64,000 bases of DNA from the NCBI GenBank assembly GCA_037957365.1, contig JARHVA010005354.1, forward strand, positions 1,118,501 to 1,182,500, in the 5' to 3' direction. Of this stretch, positions 53,801-64,000 are shown one piece after another. Numbering within the stretch: position 1 is the stretch's first letter; every line of letters begins with the position of its first letter. The notes below the pieces were generated by a model, which was not told where the DNA came from, made no database searches, and worked only from the letters and a program-made list of their open reading frames with translations. Both the position numbers and the translations under genes were made by a program. This stretch comes from Torreya grandis (taxonomy: Eukaryota > Streptophyta > Pinopsida > Cupressales > Taxaceae).

Positions 53801-55280
53801 ATATCCTCTCTTATATATTTCTAAATATTATCCTCCAATTCATTATATCAATGTGTTTATATCTTTGTCTATTAGATAACTTAGGTTTAACTACACATTG
53901 ACCACTTCACCTCATTATTCTTGATTTTAACTCCTTATCCCATGGGGTATCCATTTCACCCTTCCTCCTTCTATGCTCTATAAATCTCCATTGTGTTCTC
54001 AGAAACTCTTCATCAACACATCTTCCACATCATGCATAATAAAACTTTTTATCTTTTCCTTATCCCTAAATTAATTTATCCTATTCAAGTTGATTCATTC
54101 TTATCAAAAAAATCTTGAGTGTTAATTATATCTTAGTAGTGTAGCATCCACCTTTCCTTCACCCATTATGATCTAGATGGGCAACTACCCTCAACACCCT
54201 CCTTTAACCTCAACCCTTTTTATTTGTTCCTCTTCATAATTTTATCCCTCTTGCCTTTTATGATGGCTCAAATTTATATTCCAATAATAGACAAACCTAT
54301 ATACTTCCTTCTAATTTGAGGTGGCTATATGATTACACTAATTTTTATATTAGTGTGCAAACTAAATGTTTTCATTTTATCATCCTTTCATTGCATTGCC
54401 ATCTCTTATTATCCTCAAAGTATCTCTAGTGTTTCAATTTTATCACCATTTTTTTCCTTTCCATATCTTCTTTTCTTTGAATTATCTCTAACCCCTTACT
54501 GAACTACCACATAACCTAATTCTTTCACACTTCACCCCTCCATATTAATCTACACTCTTTAACAATAAATTATCCTCACATCTATGACACATTTAATCTC
54601 CTTTGTTAAGAATTATTTATTAGATAAATCTACTCATATTATCTATTATCATACACACTTCCAAGTTCTTAAGGGTTCTCTCTTTCAAATCTCTCCCTAC
54701 TTCTTTAAAAAATCTTTCCTTCCACTTGATATTTTTATTTACACTTTTATGCTCTGGAGCACAAACATCATTCCTTCCCCTCTTTTTTTATACCCATCCA
54801 CACACAATGGATAATTTTACTTGAACACTTTCTACCCAATACTATGATTAGAATATTCTTTTCACCCTAACTACCTTAGATTAGTGATTTTTAGGCATTC
54901 TTCCTCAAGTAACTTTTGCACTAGCTACTTCTAATAAAAAATTCTACCCTCATTTATTTATTTTCTTCTACACCCTTCTACCTCTAATTGGTGATTTTAC
55001 CCATGATTATTATATGCACTTGAATATCTCATGGTGATATATAATTTTAAGATCTCATATTTTCTTTTGCAAATGGAATACCTCAAATTGGTGATGTTAT
55101 CTATGACTCAATTTATTTATTGTGCTCAATTTTCCCTATCAGTGATTATATTAGTAACTCACTTTTACTGCACTTATTTTCCTCATGGTTATAAATTACT
55201 TAGTTCTCTTATCATCTCATTCACATTTGGACTATCTAAAATCCACATTTATTTCTTCACTCATTTTTTCACTTGAATAC
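50800..55280 (+). repeat. Pyrimidine-rich tract with about 100-bp periodicity (decayed satellite)
   Basis: The plus strand is rich in C and T over 4.5 kb. A short anchor near CTACCTCAATGTTTGGTGAT recurs at about 100 bp: 53085 (CTATCTCAAA), 53191, 53287, 53387 and 53488, and again 54871, 54978 and 55078. Single matches occur at 51571 (CTACCTCAAAAAAGGTGATT) and 52732. Between anchors the sequence is CTT/TTC-rich but poorly conserved. It is best read as an old tandem array whose units have diverged. Many open frames of 60-89 codons (Leu/Ser/Phe/Tyr-rich) result from the composition and are not called as genes. Confidence 0.55.
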
Positions 55281-55401
55281 CTCACTAGGGTTTTTTTATG
55301 GGACCTTGAGGAAAAATCCCTATGTAAAATTATGGTGAATATTGGAAAGTACATTTCGAATTCATAGTGACTGAAGGGAAAGTAATTTAATCATGAATGG
55401 G
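55281..55401. other. Flank of LTR element
   Basis: Sequence between the pyrimidine-rich array and the LTR edge. There is no PBS-like sequence, so no second internal region joins here, in contrast to the chromovirus at 9.5 kb. Confidence 0.4.
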
Positions 55402-58400
55402 AACTATTGTCACTTGTATTTTCACACTTTGAGGATATTTCTTATCTCTCCTCATCCAAGTGGCACAATTGAAACACCTCTAGGGTATGGGTACCCTAAG
55501 AATGAGGTGAATCTCTAGATAGGGATAACTCCCTTGATATACCACTTTTGGATCATTACTACACATATGTTTGAAAATAAAATGGAGAGAAAAAATAAAA
55601 GTAAACTATCCTAAGGTTGATGATACACCAAATTGATTTATGACTACCAAATAGCTGCATGTCACACATGAGACCAAGAGACTAACTAGGCATACACTTC
55701 TCTAATCTGAATCTTCTAACATCAATATTTCATTATGAGGTTGTGATGAATGTTTAGCATAGGAGGAATAGACAAGAGGTCTTAAATGGAACAAGTAAAT
55801 AGACTAACTTACTTAACCTTGACACTTCATAGAACACTTCAAATGACCTACAAGAAGAAGTTTTCAAGCTACAAATAGGTGTGAGAATAAGACAATAATG
55901 ATAAGGAAACAATAGTCATCATTAAGCAAGATAAATAATTAAATTTAACACACTATAAATAGTCATATAAGAGGTAAAATTATTAGTATTTATTTATCTT
56001 ATGGTATTCAAATAATCAAGGCTTTGTCATACTCAAGTGGAGCATATTTTATAAAGGCCAAAATGGCAAGTTCTTGTAGAACTTGAAAGAGAGAAGATAA
56101 GAGAGAAGTCAAAAGGTCACAAGAATACTTGTAAATATAATAAAAATAGTTACATGTGCATGAGGAGGAAATATGAAACTAATAATACAAAGTTAGGAAG
56201 CACAAGTGTACCCTAAGTCATGAAACTCTTGAAATGTGGTGTAGGAGTTTTCATTCAGCACAAGGAAACTGCCTTCATAATTCACCCCTATTTGAACATC
56301 CCAAAACTAACTAGGGATAGTTATAATTATTAAACATAGAGGGAATGGTTTCAAACATGATTCTCCATGCATTTTTTTCATTCCTAATCACCTAGAATCC
56401 TTTGAAAATGAGCCATCACTACCGATAGCGAAATAAACTCCTCTTTCCTCCACCTTGCACACTTGGCCTAAAATCGAGCTTAAAGTTTCCATGAAAATAT
56501 ATAAAAGGGATGTAAATACTCTCTATGGACTTATATTTCTTAGGTAGACCTTGAAAAGGCTTCCACTTCAAGTTCTCACACTTCTCACTATCATGTTCAC
56601 TATGCATGTTCTAACTAGCTAGGATGAGAGATCCTATAAAAACCCTTAGGAGATTTTAAAAGGAATGAAATAGACATGGGGAGTTATATTAAGTCTCAAT
56701 ATTCCTTCCAAATTTTATTTAATCTCTTGAAACATCTTAGATCCTACATAATGCACAAAATTATAAAAGATACCCTATTTTATACTCCATATGTATAATT
56801 ATGTATACTCCAAAAGGATGGGGAGGAGACTAATAAAGTCTTCTACAATTTTTAATAACTTTCATTGTCACTCTGTCCCATTTGGATAGATCACCATCTT
56901 CAATTATTTAATCAGGTCCTTTCTAAGGGTTTGTAAGGGTTTTAGGTTGTTTTGACCTTTAGCGATGTTCCATAAAGGTCTAATATTCAATTCTCAACTT
57001 AATGCCATAAAATTTATTTTAAATACCCTATCTAACTTATCCTATCTCCTTGAGTCTCCATGTAATTTTTCAAGGTAGATATGAGCTTCTAAATTTGTCC
57101 ACTTGAACTCTCTTCTCTATTTCTTGTAGGCCTAAGTTGTCTTAAAGCCCAAAAATGGATTCCTTGTGATTTATCTACAAGTTGGAGGTTTTTAAACATC
57201 TTAAATTACCTCATACACATTATCAAATACACTATAATGATCTCCTATAGTTATATATCAGATTGACCTCCCAATTAGATTCTAAGCCTAATTATTCCTA
57301 ATAGGCATGTCTATAACTCTTGTAGGTTTGAAATACTTTTTTGAGGTTTTTACCCATATGAATGATCATACCTACTATTTTAGATGTTATCCAACCTCCC
57401 AAACTTCATACATATGTGAAAACATGTCATAGCTCATCATTTTGTCTCCCTTATTCAAAACCTACTAATTTTGACTCTAGGGGAGTACCCTCTATCTGAG
57501 ATAAAATAAAGGGTACTTCCCCTATTCAATCAAAATAAGTTAATATTGGGTGGGATAACCAAAGTCATATCTACCATCTACACAAAAATTTAGGCCTTTT
57601 TTAGGTCATTTGTCCTTCTAAAATATTTAAAACCTAAGATAAACATGTGTGGAGTGGATTGTATGCAGGGTTTGAGGATATATGTTGCATGTTGCTTGTT
57701 GGATCCCCTATTATGAATTATTTTCCATTTTAAATAGATTTTATATATCCTGATGGTCATTATTAATACACTAATATTATATTAAACACTTTAACTCCTT
57801 ACATACCTCTTTCCATACCTTGATAGTACAAGTCTAAATGTGACTTATGACTGTGCTTTGTGTTTGCAAGGGCACCTATAAGTATGATTGTATGATTTAG
57901 GCTTGAAGGTAATTATCATAGGTTTATTTAGGATATTATAGGGTCATTACACATATTTTTTCACCCATTTTATTAGTTTTTATGTAATGTAAACATCAAA
58001 ACATTACCTTTCAAATCATTGTTGCATACAATCAACTAAAGTGGATTGTACTGAGACAAGTAAAAGCTTGTAGGTTTAAATCACACTCTTAGGAATGTTT
58101 CATTGATATATGGTATTTTTAAAACCTTAAATTTCATCCCATATTTCTTTGAGTCACCTCTACCATGAATTTTCCACGCCAAAAAACCTAGAAAAGTCAT
58201 CAAATGGGTCATTGTCTACTTGGTCAGTTGTAGGTGAGCATTTTCTTGTGAAGGAACATTTGTAGGTATATATGAGACTTGAAATATGGTGTTATAACCT
58301 ATTTAAATTATCCATTAGGTCATAAATACTCATTTAAACTATTTGGAAACACTAAACCATGGTGCCATAGTTTAGGCTATTAACTTGGAAAATAAGGTTG

Positions 58401-58538
58401 CTCAAAGACTCAAAATCTTGTAGATGTTATTGACTGAGTTTAGTGTCTAAAAAGTCAACTTTGAGACTTCAAACTTTTACCTTCCATTATTCATATATCC
58501 TATATATTTTTAAAATTGATATACCTAAGATAGGGATA

Positions 58539-58664
58539 TAGAATGAGTATATTTATATTGGTGAAGACCCCTAGTAACCGTACCATATGACCTTAACCAT
58601 ATAGAATGAGTATATCTAGATTGGTAAAGACCCATGGTAACCCTACCATATGACCTCAAAAAGA
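58539..58664 (+). repeat. 63-bp tandem duplication
   Basis: Units 58539-58601 and 58602-58664 both start TAGAATGAGTATAT and contain AGACCC..GGTAACC/AGTAACC and CATATGACCT. They differ at several positions. The repeat lies within the LTR. Confidence 0.9.
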
Positions 58665-60566
58665 ATGATTAGGTGCTTCATTTTTCACTTTTGGGGATTT
58701 TATCCCTAAACACTATTATTGAATCATTAAACATGATTTATCACTACCATTTGTCCATTTAGTCTTTCAAGTAGGTCTATCATGCTCTCTACATCACATC
58801 AAGACTTCAAGGAGGGTTCCATCTCATGATCCAACACTTCAAAATTTATATTTAACTCCATATTAAGCCACTTTTAGGTGGTTATTTCATAATTCAAGTA
58901 TTAGACATGAGTTTAGGTAGTAGTCATGGGGTGAAAACCTTTCCTTGATTCCTAGACCTTTTCAATCCTTAAAACATAACTCTTTCATCATGAAAGCATT
59001 TAAGAAAGGTCAAAAACTCTTATTTAGTATTCTTTCCCTCCCATAGGTGCTAATGGAGTTGTAGATAGGGTAGTGGTCAGGACATGAATCATACACATAA
59101 AGACTTATAACAAGTCAATTAATCTTAATTTAAACATGATACTCTCTCTCCATGGCACCTGTAGATGAGTATGTTCATGGTAGACTATGTGAAAGTGTTT
59201 TATATGACTGTTAAAATATTATTTTAACCATTTGAATGTTCAACTTACTACTTCATGTTAATAAATATATACCAAGGCTTTATAACTTTCATCACACCTC
59301 TGTGAACATGTTATATAGGCCCCATACATGTGTTTTACCATGGCTACAAGTAGAAGTGGGTAAAGAGATTGTTGAGTATGATAATAGACTAAAAGTTTGA
59401 TCCAAACATGGAATTATGAGACCAAACATGGAAATGGGGTAGTCCCTATGGCATTGAAACATGGAAAACACCATATCCTACTCATATGAATCCCTAAAAG
59501 AGAATACAACCTTCTACAAGTAGTGAAATTGACTACCATTTCACTTGGAACATCAAGTTATAAATTGAACTAATTAGCCCATGAGATCTTTGTAAAACAT
59601 GAAACTAGGTAGGGAAAAAATGGGAGGAAGGATTCAACATCATTTGGAATCAATCTTAGAAGTTGGATTGTATGAACTTCTTCAAACCAAAGCAAAACCT
59701 ATAGGGTGCACATATTATCAAGAAAATTGGATAGGTTAACTTCTTAGGAATAGTTAATAAAGCATATACCACCATTATTCTACAACCAAACATAAAATAT
59801 AATCTAACTAAGTTTAGAAGACACCCCTAGGAGCATTTTTCCTGAAACATATCTTGTTGATCATACCAAGTACAAACCTGAGGGCCATTCTTACTTGCCA
59901 AGCCTAGTAAAAGAAGAGAGAAATGGTTTTCTCAAATTTTTAGAGATTCTAATCAAACTAATAACTGTAAAAAGTGTGTGGAATACCAAAGGAAAATCTT
60001 GAAGTGTCTCCAACTATAGGATGTCATACAAGTCCACATACCTCAAGAAAACTACTCTTTCTTTTGAAGAATCTACCACTTTTCAGTTATAAATAGTTAA
60101 TTAAGACTTAGTAGGACACATGGGAAGTTACATAACCTTCATATACATTCACATTTCCCAAGGAGGTCATAAAAGTCATTTAATGTTTTTTTTAAGCCCC
60201 AAAATAACTCAAAAAGACATAAATATTGAAAATGACCAAGACCAAGGCTAATGTGACATGAAATGACCTATAATACACCTTATGACATAATATTATACCC
60301 CTAAATCACATAAAAACAAGTTTTATTCCTATAAGGGTCCCATTTTAACCTGAAGGGTCAAATTTGGTCAACAAATTAGTAACTCATAGGGGTAGTATGC
60401 CTGCTATAATAAATATCAATAGCCTTATCAATCCATTGGGTTTAGGGATTCATTAGAATTTTGAAACACAAGATGAATTTGACCATTGATAACAAGCTTT
60501 GATCAAGACAAGACTTCCTGACTACCTTAACCACACAAAATAAAGGACACACATAAAACAAAGCAA

Positions 60567-60720
<154 letters not shown>

Positions 60721-60779
60721 TCAAAGCACTTAGGGAAATTAAAAAAAACAAACCAATATGTACAAGTTAAAATTAAGCA

Positions 60780-60792
60780 TACCTCCCTTTCT
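60780..60792 (-). promoter_or_regulatory. Candidate polypurine tract
   Basis: Minus strand AGAAAGGGAGGT lies at the end of the coding frame and just before the presumed LTR start. Its position fits the plus-strand primer site of an LTR retrotransposon. Confidence 0.45.
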
Positions 60793-63081
60793 AGGATCAA
60801 AAGGAAATTTCCTTGCATCTCCTTCTTCATAAGATGAATCATAATGCCAAGCATGTTGTTATTTGGATTGTAAGATTAGTAGATCAGACCTATTTATTGG
60901 CACTTCACTTTCTATTCTCTTAATTAGACTATCCTCAAATAGGTCTCTAATGTAAATGTATTCCTCTTGGCCTTATACACATGCCTCATATTATTGCCCA
61001 CTCTTTATCTCATGATCAACTTGCATCTTTTTTGTAGGCATGTTTTAAAGAGGATTAGTTTAATGTTCCTTGGAATATTTAGGCCAATATAATCTTGATT
61101 TTATCTTTAAAGGCTAAGATGAAATCTTCTTTGGCTCATCTATGACATTTTGAAAAATTTCATCTTGCTTACCATTACTTGCAATCAAATTTAAGGAAGT
61201 TGTAGACCCCTTGAGAGATTAAAACTCATTACAAATGATAAAAAACTACTACCAAAAGCCCTTATCTTCTCTTTGATCAACATATTGAAGGAGAACAACA
61301 AGATAAGATCTTTCATCCTCTTCTTTATAATCCAAAAGGACTTCATCCAAGATTTCTTCTTTGATATAAGGAAGGCATTGCTAATTATCAACACAACAAA
61401 AAGACTCAACACAAGGACTCACCTCTTTCTTAGAATTTAAGACCTATTAAGGGTTCTCAATTTGTATCTCAACTATCATAACCTGACTTTTTTTCTCAAA
61501 GACTGCAATATCTTCAATCTCCTTCTCCTTCTTGGTGATGCCAAGACTAGGCATCTTGAAATCAAGTGACTTAGCCCAAAGGGGCTGCCAAGAATCTATA
61601 TTTTCTTCAAGAAAGATTTATAAATTTTTATCAACCAACTACTCCTCTTTATAATCCTATACCATAGGTACATCAAGGCAAAGGGTGATGGGGTGAGGAT
61701 AAGATGAACTAGTTGGTGGAGGTGGCACATAGAACTCAATATCAGATTGAGAATGAATTGTAGGGGATCCTTTTGGGAGATCTTGAGGAAGGGAAGATAG
61801 ACCTTGGGATAAAATACATTGGTTTTCTTCCTTCAAAATATCTTCATTAAAATCTTATCTATCTTACTCTCTTTATTAAGGTTAGATGGGATGTGTTTAA
61901 GCATAGGATATTCTTTTGGCTCTAAACCTTCCATCACACCTTGACTCAATAATTTCATTCTAAAAACTCTTCTCTTCAATTTTATTGAATATATTCTCTT
62001 GGAAAAGTCTATATTGAATTTAATAGGAATATTCATGAGGATAATGAGTACAAGAGAGCTGAGATGGAAAGTAATAGGTATCATGAGGAAAGGTGAGAGA
62101 AGTTTGCATAGGATCAAGCTCTTTCTAAACATCACACTCTTTATCTAGGCTTCTATCCTCTTTCTTTTTCCATGATTCCACTATCTTATTCTAGCTTAGG
62201 ATGTTAGTATTATGAGTCTTTTATTGAGGTAGTGATGTAATTTGAGGAGTGGATGAAGTGTTATAAAAACTTGGGATCTCCTTAGGCTTGGATTCTCTAC
62301 CTTGTCTCCAACATGGAATATCATATCTAGAGGTTTCTTCTTGAGGTGTGGATCTAATTAGAGAGGGAAATGAGGGCTTATATTCCAAATCCTTTTCTAA
62401 TTATATGAACTTCTACATCTTCTTATTATCTAACTCAATCTACATATCAAGATTTGCTTCAAAAATAAGGTTTGTCTTTCCAACTCTCTCTTCCAACTAA
62501 TTGGGAAAAAGTTGACTTTGACAAATTTGATTGGATTCATAAGTAGGGTTTAAGTAGGACTGATATAAATCTTGGAGAGGTGGATATGAGGGCTGATAGA
62601 CTTGGTGAGGTTGCTCCTCATGAATTATTAGCCTATCTTATAAGGATGCAATTAGGCCACCCACATCTAACATTTCACTTATAAGCCTTTTCCAATTGGC
62701 TCTCTCAATAGGTGTCCACTCTCTTTTAACTAGATATAATGCATATCCCACATTATGAATGAAATGACTAGGAATATCTATACCATGTTACCTTTATGTG
62801 TCAAGATCTATCATGTACCTTTCATATCCCAAGTGAGTTTGCTTGAAAGTGGAAATGGACTGATTTGATAAGTGGTTAGGTTGACTAGCAGGAGCAAGGT
62901 ATTGATAAGGCTTGTTATAGGATTGATAAAACTCATGAAAAGGTTGATAAGGGTCATATTGGAGCTATTAAGGATCATGGCAAGGCTGATAAGGATCATA
63001 TAAATGCTAATAAGGAATGCCATAAGCTGGAGATACCACACCAACTTGTGTAAAATAATAATCAACACCAAAATTAGCCAT
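60780..63081 (-). pseudogene. Single gag-like polyprotein frame of gag-only element (about 767 codons)
   Basis: Starting at ATG 63081 (MANFGVDYYFTQVGVVSPAY) one frame continues to the polypurine tract at 60780 without net frameshift; both ends are in the same phase. Interruptions are TAA/TAG, mostly at places where CAA/CAG is expected. The N-part is Tyr/Pro/Gln-rich with short repeats (YDPYQPCHDP, QYDPYQPFHEFYQSYNKPYQ). A conserved-looking globular part (IDIPSHFIHNVGYALYLVKR, then EWTPIERANWKRLISEMLDV) follows. Then come a Pro-rich linker (EFYVPPPPTSSSYPHPITLC) and an acidic C-part (RDLFEDSLIKRIESEVPINR, then HAWHYDSSYEEGDARKFPFD). No protease, RT, RNase H or integrase is present. It fits a structural gag protein of a non-autonomous element, although the family is not recognised. 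Confidence 0.65.
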
Positions 63082-63259
63082 AAAAATTCATTTATAATTA
63101 AGAACACAAAGAAACATTATGAAAAATATTCAAAATGGAAACTTAGGATAATTGACCAGTTGATGTAACTTTAGATTCACCGTTGATGCTTGGATAGATG
63201 CTTCCAAAAGTTGATGTGTTGAAAGACAACACCAAAAATATTTCAACTTCTTGAAAAAT

Positions 63260-63279
63260 GAGTCCCACTAACCATGCCA
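63260..63279 (-). promoter_or_regulatory. Candidate primer-binding site
   Basis: The plus-strand 20-mer GAGTCCCACTAACCATGCCA has the exact layout of a tRNA 3' end (part of the T-loop, a 5-nt T-stem strand CCCAC, a 7-nt acceptor strand, a discriminator G, then CCA). Its complement lies about 180 bp upstream of the gag ATG and 2-15 nt from the LTR edge. Which tRNA is unclear: parts resemble Lys or Asp type after C-to-T change. Confidence 0.5.
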
Positions 63280-63281
63280 AA

Positions 63282-64000
63282 AATTATTTTCACGTGTATT
63301 TTAACCCTTTTAGGATATGTCTCAGCTCTCCTCATCTAAGTGGCACAATTGAAACACCTCTAAGATATGGGTAGCCTAAGAATGAGTTAAATTTCTAGAT
63401 AGGGATACCTCTCTAGATGTACCAATTTTGGACCACTACTAAACCTATGCTTACAAGGAAAAGGGAGAGAAAAACTAAAAGTAAACTATCATAAAGGTGG
63501 TGATACACCAAATCGATTGATGACTAACAACCAGTTGTATGTCACACATGAGACCAAGTGACTATCTAGGCATACACTTCTCTAATCTAAATATTTTCAT
63601 ATCAGTATTGCATTATGAGGTTATTATGAATGTTTATTCTAGGTGAACTAGAAAAGAGGCCTTGAATGGCACTATTTAATATACTAACTCACTCAATCTT
63701 GGCACTTCACATGACATTCAAGAAGAATATTTCAAGCTACAAATAGGTGTGAGAATGAGACAACAATGCTAAGGAAATAATAGTCATCACTAATCAAGAT
63801 CAATCATTCAAGTGAAAACACTATGAATAGTCATAAAAGAGGTAAAATCATTAGTCTTTATTGATCTTATGGTATGAAAATGAGTAGGGCTTTGCCATAC
63901 TCAGGTGGAGTATATTTTACAAAGGCCAAAATGGCTAGTTATTATAGAAATTGAAAGAAAGAAGAGTATTGAGAAGTCCAAAGGAAATAAATACATTTGT
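63282..64000 (-). mobile_element. 5' LTR of gag-only element, cut by window end
   Basis: Direct repeat of 55402-56110 (see that entry for shared blocks). In the minus sense it precedes the PBS and gag frame, so it is the 5' LTR. Only its PBS-proximal about 0.7 kb lies in the window. Confidence 0.75.

Noticed and set aside
50748..55367. Series of 60-89-codon plus-strand frames, Leu/Phe/Ser/Tyr-rich
   Set aside because: They follow pyrimidine composition in the about 100-bp periodic tract and show no linkage into a longer protein.

Overview
This window looks like gene-poor heterochromatic DNA from a large, AT-rich seed-plant genome. The evidence is the relic content: a chromodomain Ty3/gypsy element, L1-type LINEs with plant ORF1 features, very long LTRs, diverged satellites and long dinucleotide repeats. 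Nothing is prokaryotic or organellar. CpG is very scarce throughout, and many in-frame stops in old coding stretches read as CAG/CAA changed to TAG/TAA, as expected after long cytosine methylation and deamination. A gymnosperm is a plausible host (giant LTRs, slow removal of old elements), but that is inference. No intact host gene, tRNA, rRNA or CRISPR was found.

Layout. 0.3-0.8 kb: a decayed unidentified lysine/glutamate-rich frame. 3.3-7.5 kb: an unidentified decayed coding region on +, with an LTR-like block inside it. 8.6-21.5 kb: a minus-strand chromovirus in tandem form, gag piece - PBS - 5.1-kb LTR - PPT - pol/gag - truncated second LTR. 22.4-28.3 kb: an L1-type LINE on + (DUF4283-like ORF1, then endonuclease/RT/zinc-knuckle ORF2). 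29.3-29.7 kb: a candidate small LTR on -. 30-32.7 kb: an unclassified relic. 34.05-35.11 kb: a 5'-truncated retroposon with a 19-bp target-site duplication, next to a 71-bp inverted duplication that carries a third copy of the target sequence. 37.7-38.3 kb: possible exons of a dead gene on -. 42.9-44.2 kb: satellite of about 242-bp units. 44.7-47.1 kb: a LINE RNase H fragment followed by an unidentified ORF relic with a retroposon-like tail. 47.2-48.1 kb: two 420-bp tandem units. 50.8-55.3 kb: a pyrimidine-rich tract with about 100-bp periodicity. 55.4-64.0 kb: a minus-strand LTR element with LTRs of about 5.4 kb whose whole internal region is one decayed gag-like frame of about 767 codons with no pol.

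How it fits together: nearly everything is retroelement relics and repeats. The observations I rate highest are the gag-only giant-LTR element, the tandem chromovirus with its shared LTR, and the retroposon insertion joined to an inverted duplication of its own target flank. All coding features are best treated as pseudogenes.
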